This document shows positions 14,784-19,584 of a DNA stretch of 19,584 nt, piece after piece. The stretch is taken from positions 1-19,584 of the forward strand of contig JAYTPK010000150.1 of assembly GCA_043747295.1 (NCBI GenBank). Direction: 5' to 3'. Numbering within the stretch: the stretch's first letter is position 1; every line of letters starts with the position of its first letter. The notes under the pieces were generated by a model that was given only the letters and a program-made list of their open reading frames with translations, was not told where the DNA came from and did not search any database. This DNA comes from JAAFIP01 sp043747295. Its GTDB lineage: Bacteria; Pseudomonadota; Gammaproteobacteria; Burkholderiales; Burkholderiaceae_C. The translations under genes and the position numbers were made by a program.

Positions 14784-15017
14784 ATGAGTAAAAAGCATTT
14801 AGAAGATTGTGTACGCCAAAGCCTGCAGGCGTACTTTAAAGATTTAAAAGACACTGAGCCTGCAGGCTTATACGAGATGTTGGTCACCGTGGTGGAAAAA
14901 CCCATGCTTGAGGAAGTGATGCAGCAGGCTAACCACAACCAGTCCAAAGCCGCCGAATGGCTGGGCCTGAACCGCAACACTTTGCGCAAAAAACTGGTTG
15001 AGCACAAGCTGCTTTGA
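14784..15017 (+). CDS. fis: Fis-family DNA-binding protein
   Basis: The 77-residue protein ends in a Fis-type helix-turn-helix (NQSKAAEWLGLNRNTLRKKL, about 52-71) preceded by dimerisation helices (LYEMLVTVVEKPMLEEVMQQ). Fis bends DNA and acts as a nucleoid protein and transcription factor. At 77 residues it is shorter than E. coli Fis (98) and lacks most of the flexible N-terminal hairpin, which is usual for betaproteobacterial homologues. It starts five bases after the dusB stop, so it is co-transcribed and may be translationally linked. There is no strong ribosome site of its own (AAGAAG upstream). Confidence 0.93.
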   Translation: MSKKHLEDCVRQSLQAYFKDLKDTEPAGLYEMLVTVVEKPMLEEVMQQANHNQSKAAEWLGLNRNTLRKKLVEHKLL

Positions 15018-15028
15018 GCCAGCTGCTG

Positions 15029-15057
15029 TTGTCAGCTTGCTGCTTTAACTATTTAAA
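15029..15057 (+). promoter_or_regulatory. Possible purH promoter
   Basis: TTGTCA (15029-15034), a 17-bp spacer and TTTAAA (15052-15057) lie in the 64-base gap between fis and the purH start. The -10 is poor, so purH may equally be read from the dusB-fis transcript. Confidence 0.3.
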
Positions 15058-15081
15058 AATAATACAAACTTGGGAACCGCC

Positions 15082-16704
15082 ATGCGCGCATTAATTTCTG
15101 TATCTGATAAAACTGGCATCGTTGACTTGGCCAAAGACTTAGCGGCACTGGGCGTGTCGCTGGTGTCCACCGGTGGCACCGCCAAGCTTATGGCCGACGC
15201 GGGCCTGAAGGTCAGCGAAGTCGCTGAACTCACCGGCTTTCCTGAGATGCTAGACGGCCGGGTGAAAACATTGCACCCCCGCGTGCACGGTGGCCTGCTA
15301 GCGCGCCGCGATATGCCTGCACACATGCAAGCCTTAAAAGACCACCAAATCGAGACGATTGACCTGTTGATCGTTAACTTGTACCCTTTTGAATCTACAG
15401 TCGCCAAGCCTGGCTGCTCGCTGGAAGATGCGATTGAAAACATCGACATCGGAGGCCCGGCCATGGTGCGTAGCGCCGCTAAAAACTGGAAAGATGTGGC
15501 GGTGCTGACCGATGCAGCGCAATACGCCGGCGTGGTAGCAGAGATCAAGGCCAGCGGCACAGTGAGCGATAAAACCAAGTTTGCATTGTCCGTGGCCGCA
15601 TTTAACCGCATCAGCAATTACGACGCAGCTATCAGTGACTATTTGTCTTCCTTGCAAGACGGCGAACTTGGCGTGGTTAAACGAAGCGAGTTTCCGGCGC
15701 AGTCCAATGGCCGCTTTGTCAAACTGCAAGACCTGCGCTATGGCGAGAACCCACACCAAAGCGCCGCGTTTTACCGCGACATGAATCCAGCACCCGGCTC
15801 ATTGGTCACCGCTTTGCAACTGCAAGGCAAAGAGCTGAGCTACAACAACATAGCCGATGCCGATGCGGCGTGGGAATGTGTAAAGAGCTTTCACACGGAC
15901 GCCAAAGGCGACCTATCCCAAGCGGCAGCCTGCGTTATCGTGAAACACGCCAACCCCTGCGGCGTGGCCGTGGCGGCCGATGCTCTGCAGGCCTACAACA
16001 AAGCATTTCAAACCGACCCTACCTCTGCGTTTGGCGGCATCATCGCGCTCAACTGCACGCTAGACGAAGCTGCAGCGCAGCAAATAGCCAAGCAGTTTGT
16101 CGAGGTGCTGATGGCCCCCAGCTTTACGCCCGGCGCGTTAGAAGTGTTTAAAAGCAAAGTCAACGTGCGCATTTTGCAAATCGCTTTGCCGCCTAAAACC
16201 AACCCAGGCACCTCCAGCGCGTGGGAGCAAGGCCGCAATGCGCACGACATCAAACGCGTGGGCTCAGGCCTGCTGATTCAAACCGCTGACAACCACGAGC
16301 TGGCCTTGGCTGACCTGAAAGTGGTGACTAACTTGCAACCTACAGCGCAGCAGCTGCAAGACTTGTTGTTCGCTTGGAAAGTCGCTAAATACGTGAAAAG
16401 CAATGCCATTGTGTTTTGCAAAGACGGCATGACCATGGGCGTGGGAGCAGGCCAGATGAGCCGCTTAGACTCGGCCCGTATTGCCAGCATCAAGGCAGGC
16501 CACGCCCAGTTGAGCTTGCAAGGCACCGTGGTGGCCAGCGATGCATTCTTTCCGTTTCGCGATGGGCTGGATGTGGTGGTAGACGCAGGTGCCAGCTGCG
16601 TCATTCAGCCCGGTGGCAGCATGCGCGACCAAGAGGTCATCGACGCTGCCAACGAGCGCGACGTGGCCATGGTGTTCAGCGGTGTGCGGCATTTCAGACA
16701 TTGA
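15082..16704 (+). CDS. purH: Bifunctional AICAR transformylase / IMP cyclohydrolase PurH
   Basis: PurH catalyses the last two steps of de novo purine synthesis: formylation of AICAR with 10-formyl-THF, then ring closure to IMP. The 540 residues contain the N-terminal MGS-like cyclohydrolase domain (ISVSDKTGI, STGGTAKLMADAG, FPEMLDGRVKTLHPRVHGG). The transformylase domain has YGENPHQSAAFY, the catalytic Lys288-His289 pair in VKHANPCGVA, FGGIIALN, VGAGQMSRLDSA and SDAFFPFRDGLD, and ends GSMRDQEVIDAANERDVAMV...GVRHFRH. ATG 15082 matches the usual N-terminus (MRALISVSDKTG) and has GGGA upstream; a TTG at 15070 is less likely. Its stop overlaps the next gene in TGATG. Confidence 0.98.
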   Translation: MRALISVSDKTGIVDLAKDLAALGVSLVSTGGTAKLMADAGLKVSEVAELTGFPEMLDGRVKTLHPRVHGGLLARRDMPAHMQALKDHQIETIDLLIVNLYPFESTVAKPGCSLEDAIENIDIGGPAMVRSAAKNWKDVAVLTDAAQYAGVVAEIKASGTVSDKTKFALSVAAFNRISNYDAAISDYLSSLQDGELGVVKRSEFPAQSNGRFVKLQDLRYGENPHQSAAFYRDMNPAPGSLVTALQLQGKELSYNNIADADAAWECVKSFHTDAKGDLSQAAACVIVKHANPCGVAVAADALQAYNKAFQTDPTSAFGGIIALNCTLDEAAAQQIAKQFVEVLMAPSFTPGALEVFKSKVNVRILQIALPPKTNPGTSSAWEQGRNAHDIKRVGSGLLIQTADNHELALADLKVVTNLQPTAQQLQDLLFAWKVAKYVKSNAIVFCKDGMTMGVGAGQMSRLDSARIASIKAGHAQLSLQGTVVASDAFFPFRDGLDVVVDAGASCVIQPGGSMRDQEVIDAANERDVAMVFSGVRHFRH

Positions 16705-17021
16705 TGCAAGTGCTGAATACTGATGCAGGCAACAAGGCATGCAACAACGCAGGCACCACTATATTGAATTGCCGTCCCCACTGCGCCGCCTGCTGCACAG
16801 CCCCGTCGATTAGCTCGCCCATACCCGGAATGCCACAAGGCAAACCAGCGGGCACGCCGTGCGTGCAGCTGGATGCAAACTTAGGCTGCAAAATTTTCGG
16901 CCACGCTAACAGACCTGCCGTGTGTACATCCCTACTGCCGTTGCCAGAGATGTGCGGCAGCACGCGTGAACAGGCTATGTTTTACTTAGACCGCTTGGAG
17001 CAGGCCACTTTGCCGCGCTAA
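16704..17021 (+). CDS. YkgJ-family cysteine-cluster protein
   Basis: The 105-residue protein carries the cysteine pattern of the YkgJ (CxxxCxxCC) family: Cys23, Cys27, Cys30 and Cys31 in NCRPHCAACCTAPSISSPIP, then Cys53, Cys62, Cys74 (RPAVCTSLLP) and Cys84 (EMCGSTREQAM). Members are thought to bind zinc or iron; no reaction is known. The start ATG overlaps the purH stop (TGATG), so translation should be coupled to PurH, which makes it the last gene of the dusB-fis-purH run. No ribosome site is visible. A longer in-frame frame reaches back into purH, but that part is out of frame with PurH and is not real. Confidence 0.85.
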   Translation: MQVLNTDAGNKACNNAGTTILNCRPHCAACCTAPSISSPIPGMPQGKPAGTPCVQLDANLGCKIFGHANRPAVCTSLLPLPEMCGSTREQAMFYLDRLEQATLPR

Positions 17022-17104
17022 GCATCGTTTTGATGCAAAAAGTCAGTCAAATAGCCTTGTAGTCCAAGTAATCATTGACTATATAGCTATGTAATCGATA
17101 GCGT

Positions 17105-18382
17105 CTACAAACTGGCAAACACCTCTTTAGCCGCCACTACTGTGCGCTCAATGTCTTGCGCGGTATGCGCGGCGCTGACAAAACCTGCCTCGTACAGAGC
17201 AGGTGCAAAGTACACGCCACGGTCCAGCATGCCGTGGTAGAACTTGTTGAACATGGGGCTGTTGCTGCGCATGACCTGTGCGTAGTTTTGCGCAAGCTCA
17301 GGCAATAGCAAAAAGCCAAACATGCCGCCCTCGCAGTCTGCGCTCCAGGGCAGGCCTGCGGCGTGGGCGGCGCTGCGCAGGCCGTCGGTCAGTTGCAGCG
17401 TGCGGGCCGACAATGCCTCGTAAAAACCGGGTTTTTGAATTTCTTTGAGCGTGGCCAAGCCGCAAGCTGTGGCTATCGGGTTGCCGCTTAGGGTACCTGC
17501 TTGGTACACCGCGCCTTGGGGGGCCAGCTGCTCCATGACTTGGCGAGATGCGCCGAAGGCGGCTAACGGCATGCCGCCGCCAATCACTTTGCCCAGCACC
17601 GTCATGTCGGGCACGATGCCTAATACTTTTTGTGCACCACCCAGGCCTACACGAAAGCCCGTCATCACCTCGTCATACGCCAGCAGCGCGCCGTGCTCGG
17701 TGCACAGCTCGCGGCAGCGCTGGGCAAAGGCTTGGCTTGAGCGGATGAAGTTCATGTTGCCTGCAATGGCTTCTACCATCAGGCAGGCGATGTCTTTGCC
17801 GTGCAGTGCAAAGCATTCTTCTAGTTGGGCAATGTTGTTGAACTCTAAAACCAGAGTGTGTTGCACGGCCTCAGGCGGCACACCGCCGCTGCTGGGGTTG
17901 CCAAAGGTGGCCAGGCCCGAGCCTGCTTTGACCAGCAGCGCATCAGAGTGGCCGTGGTAGCAGCCTTCAAACTTGATAATTTTTTTGCGGTCTGTGGCAC
18001 CGCGCGCCAGGCGAATAGCGCTCATGCCCGCTTCGGTGCCCGAGCTGACTAAGCGCACCATTTCCATCGACGGCATGATTTTTAAAATTTCTTCGGCCAG
18101 CTCTACCTCGCGCTCGGTGGGCGCGCCATACGAGAAGCCTTCTAGCACCGCCTTTTGCACTGCCTCGACCACTGCAGGGTGGCCGTGGCCCAAAATCATG
18201 GGGCCCCATGAGCCGATGAAGTCAATGTATTGCTGCCCGTTAGCGTCCCAAAAGTAAGCGCCTTGCGCGCGCTGCACAAAGCGCGGCGTGCCGCCCACAG
18301 CTTTAAAGGCGCGAACAGGGGAATTAACGCCACCGGGAATAACGGCTTGGGCGCGGGTGAAGAGGGCTTGGTTACGGTCCAT
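17105..18382 (-). CDS. hemL: Glutamate-1-semialdehyde 2,1-aminomutase HemL
   Basis: HemL is the PLP enzyme that turns glutamate-1-semialdehyde into 5-aminolevulinate, the C5-pathway precursor of haem and other tetrapyrroles. The 425 residues show the class III aminotransferase fold: PGGVNSPVRAF, DFIGSWGPMILGHGHP, VSSGTEAGMSAIRLARG, FEGCYHGHSDALLVKAGSG, AYDEVMTGFRV, and PLP-binding Lys265 in VLGKVIGGGMPLAAFG, the same position as in E. coli HemL, then YQAGTLSGNP. Length is normal. Where most homologues read VEPxAGN this one reads VEAIAGN, a small oddity. It lies 103 bases after the ThiD-like gene on the same strand with no clear terminator between them, so both may share a transcript. Confidence 0.98.
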   Translation of the reverse strand: MDRNQALFTRAQAVIPGGVNSPVRAFKAVGGTPRFVQRAQGAYFWDANGQQYIDFIGSWGPMILGHGHPAVVEAVQKAVLEGFSYGAPTEREVELAEEILKIMPSMEMVRLVSSGTEAGMSAIRLARGATDRKKIIKFEGCYHGHSDALLVKAGSGLATFGNPSSGGVPPEAVQHTLVLEFNNIAQLEECFALHGKDIACLMVEAIAGNMNFIRSSQAFAQRCRELCTEHGALLAYDEVMTGFRVGLGGAQKVLGIVPDMTVLGKVIGGGMPLAAFGASRQVMEQLAPQGAVYQAGTLSGNPIATACGLATLKEIQKPGFYEALSARTLQLTDGLRSAAHAAGLPWSADCEGGMFGFLLLPELAQNYAQVMRSNSPMFNKFYHGMLDRGVYFAPALYEAGFVSAAHTAQDIERTVVAAKEVFASL

Positions 18383-18485
18383 ACAGAGATACTTTTGTTT
18401 TTAAAATCAGGATGTGTGGCTAAAAACAGTCAAATTTGAGGAATTAAACCTGTTTTGGCTAATTTCTATTTAGCTGAGCAATAGG

Positions 18486-19430
18486 TCAGTGTTTGGTGTC
18501 TGAAGTGGGCATGTCTAGGGTGATCTGCGCTTGGGTGGCCTCATCACTAAGGGGAATGTCTTGCTCATCTGGTTGAGCCCAAAACAGCCTGTCGGGCACC
18601 ACATGGCCCATGCCAGGGCGAAATCCAGCGTCTAAGCTGCGGTCTAAAAATACCAAGGCCTCTTGGGTGGCGGCTACTAAGTCGTCTCCGCTGGCCAGCA
18701 GGGCCGTCAATGCAGCGGATAAGGTATCTCCAGCGCCGACAAAGCTGGCTTCAAAACGCTCAAACTTCTCGCCACCCAGCACGGTCTCGGGGGTGGCCAG
18801 CACGTTGTCAATAAACTGGTCGGGCAGGGCGATGCCGGTGACTAGGGTGTAGGGCACGCCATGCTCGGCTGCGGCTTTGGCAATGTCACGTGCGCTGGGG
18901 CTGCGCTCGCTACTCCAGTCTGGCAGCAGCCAGCGCCACAGCGTAGTGTGGTTGCCAACCAACACTGTGATCTGCGGTAACAATAATTCGGTGAAGGCAT
19001 CTAAGTAGTTATCGGTCTCGCTGTCGGACCACCAAGCTAGGCTGGGCATGTAAGCAATTACAGGAATTTCTTCATAGTCCGCCGTGATGGCGGCCACCAC
19101 GCTGACGACCTCAGGCGAGCCTAAAAAACCTACTTTGATGGTTTGCACCGGCATGTCTTCCAACACGGCGCGGGCTTGCGCCTCAACAGCCTCTTCTGGC
19201 AACGAAAAAAAGTCTTGGATCTCAGCCGTGTCCCGTGCATATACGCCTGTCAGCACCGGCATGGGGTGTGCCCCCACGCAAGCTATGGCCAGCATGTCAG
19301 CGGCCGATCCTGCAGCGCCACAGGGGTCATTGGCGTTAAAACACAGCACACAGGCTACGCCTTCATCACTGTCAGCTGCAGATTGTGCAGTCTCGTCTGC
19401 GCTAGGGTAGGAGAAGCTGGGATTTGCCAT
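18486..19430 (-). CDS. thiD: ThiD-like hydroxymethylpyrimidine kinase, divergent
   Basis: The 314-residue ribokinase-fold protein aligns with ThiD by feel: ANDPCGAAGSAADMLAIACV (33-52) in place of the usual TDPSGGAGIQADL, HPMPVLTGVYARDT in place of VITALVAQNT, IKVGFLGSPEVVSVV, VLVGNHTTL, YTLVTGIALPDQFIDN, and a phosphate-binding GAGDTLSAALTALLA near the C-terminus (Asp235). ThiD phosphorylates HMP and HMP-P for thiamine. In E. coli ThiD that loop is GTGCTLSAA and the pyrimidine-contacting residue is Gln44; here they are Asp and Arg. The family of this form beside hemL and rubredoxin is common in Comamonadaceae as I recall, usually annotated ThiD. Other small-molecule kinases of the PdxK type are an alternative. 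MANPSFSYPS is the chosen start; GTG 19466 would extend it. Confidence 0.78.
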   Translation of the reverse strand: MANPSFSYPSADETAQSAADSDEGVACVLCFNANDPCGAAGSAADMLAIACVGAHPMPVLTGVYARDTAEIQDFFSLPEEAVEAQARAVLEDMPVQTIKVGFLGSPEVVSVVAAITADYEEIPVIAYMPSLAWWSDSETDNYLDAFTELLLPQITVLVGNHTTLWRWLLPDWSSERSPSARDIAKAAAEHGVPYTLVTGIALPDQFIDNVLATPETVLGGEKFERFEASFVGAGDTLSAALTALLASGDDLVAATQEALVFLDRSLDAGFRPGMGHVVPDRLFWAQPDEQDIPLSDEATQAQITLDMPTSDTKH

Positions 19431-19523
19431 GAGGGGGCCTAGAGGCCAGAAAGTATAAAAATACACGTATTGCGTAGATACAATCAGACCATTCTATCTA
19501 ATGACTATGAGCGGTGAAATACG

Positions 19524-19584
19524 GTGAACGATAACAATACAACTTGGATGTGTTTGATCTGTGGCTGGATTTATGACGAAAGCA
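19524..19584 (+). CDS. Rubredoxin, N-terminal part (cut by window end)
   Basis: From GTG 19524 the frame reads VNDNNTTWMCLICGWIYDES and runs off the window. CLICGWIYDE is the first of the two iron-binding CxxCG knuckles of rubredoxin, a small Fe(Cys)4 electron carrier; the second (CPxCG) should lie about 30 residues on. An in-frame stop at 19515-19517 limits the start to GTG 19524 or ATG 19548. The GTG is favoured because rubredoxins of related bacteria begin with a similar MND...TWMCLICG stretch. It is divergent from the ThiD-like gene across 93 bases. Confidence 0.85.
   Translation, partial: MNDNNTTWMCLICGWIYDES

Noticed and set aside
16416..16703. Upstream extension of the YkgJ-type frame into purH
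   Set aside because: This part overlaps PurH coding sequence in another frame, and its Arg/His-rich composition is a typical frame shadow.
17022..17036. Hairpin GCATC-GTTTT-GATGC as terminator of the YkgJ-type gene or hemL
   Set aside because: On the + strand it is followed by A and on the minus strand by no T-run. The stem is only 5 bp. It may be chance.
1..19584. Defence system, prophage, CRISPR array or biosynthetic cluster
   Set aside because: No direct-repeat array, transposase, integrase, nuclease/helicase pair or megasynthase is visible. All long frames belong to core functions.

Overview
The window looks like core chromosome of a betaproteobacterium, most likely Burkholderiales and close to Comamonadaceae. 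This rests on protein-level recognition: Ffh, PilS/PilR, AmpD, a long NrdA with two ATP-cones, a Lys/Ala-rich histone H1-like protein ending in a WPFPTASKP-type tail, the dusB-fis-purH order, and HemL next to a ThiD-like kinase and a rubredoxin. I see no CRISPR array, transposase, integrase, tRNA or rRNA. Most of the window is ordinary housekeeping; the open questions lie in the first 500 bases and in a few intergenic regions.

Layout. 1-463: two unrelated broken coding fragments, one resembling a piece of acyl-CoA ligase (+) and one the 5' end of a lipoprotein alpha/beta hydrolase (-), meet at a G-rich 12-bp tandem repeat. 462-1055: a secreted, probably outer-membrane, beta-rich protein (+). 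1052-2452: ffh (-). 2503-7578: a tight five-gene + strand run, CcsA/YpjD-like membrane protein, PP0621-like zinc-finger protein, pilS, pilR, ampD. 7579-7986: a 408-bp intergenic region with two NrdR boxes and two promoters for nrdA, plus a structured minus-strand unit ending in its own intrinsic terminator. 7987-12356: nrdA and nrdB (aerobic class Ia ribonucleotide reductase), with a 197-bp gap that seems to hold a separate nrdB promoter. 12546-13034: histone H1-like protein, ending at a terminator shared with the convergent YqaA-family gene (13113-13601, -). 13711-17021: dusB, fis, purH and a YkgJ-type cysteine-cluster gene (+). 17105-19430: hemL and a ThiD-like kinase (-). 19524-end: the 5' end of a rubredoxin gene (+, cut by the window).

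How the genes work together. PilS/PilR form the sigma-54-dependent two-component system that controls type IV pilin, here packed with a membrane protein of cytochrome c assembly type and the peptidoglycan-recycling amidase AmpD. NrdA/NrdB make dNTPs and carry textbook NrdR control upstream. DusB (tRNA dihydrouridine), Fis (nucleoid/transcription) and PurH (last steps to IMP) form a growth-linked cluster. HemL makes 5-aminolevulinate for tetrapyrroles.

The best candidates for something undescribed are (1) the predicted minus-strand small RNA or small-protein gene between ampD and nrdA, whose possible promoter overlaps the NrdR boxes, (2) the broken-gene junction with a G-quadruplex-type repeat at the left edge, (3) a run of nine A inside the histone H1-like gene where a slip in either direction meets an early stop, and (4) ThiD-like kinase substitutions at positions that normally define ThiD. 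All are predictions from reading the sequence; no search or folding program was run.
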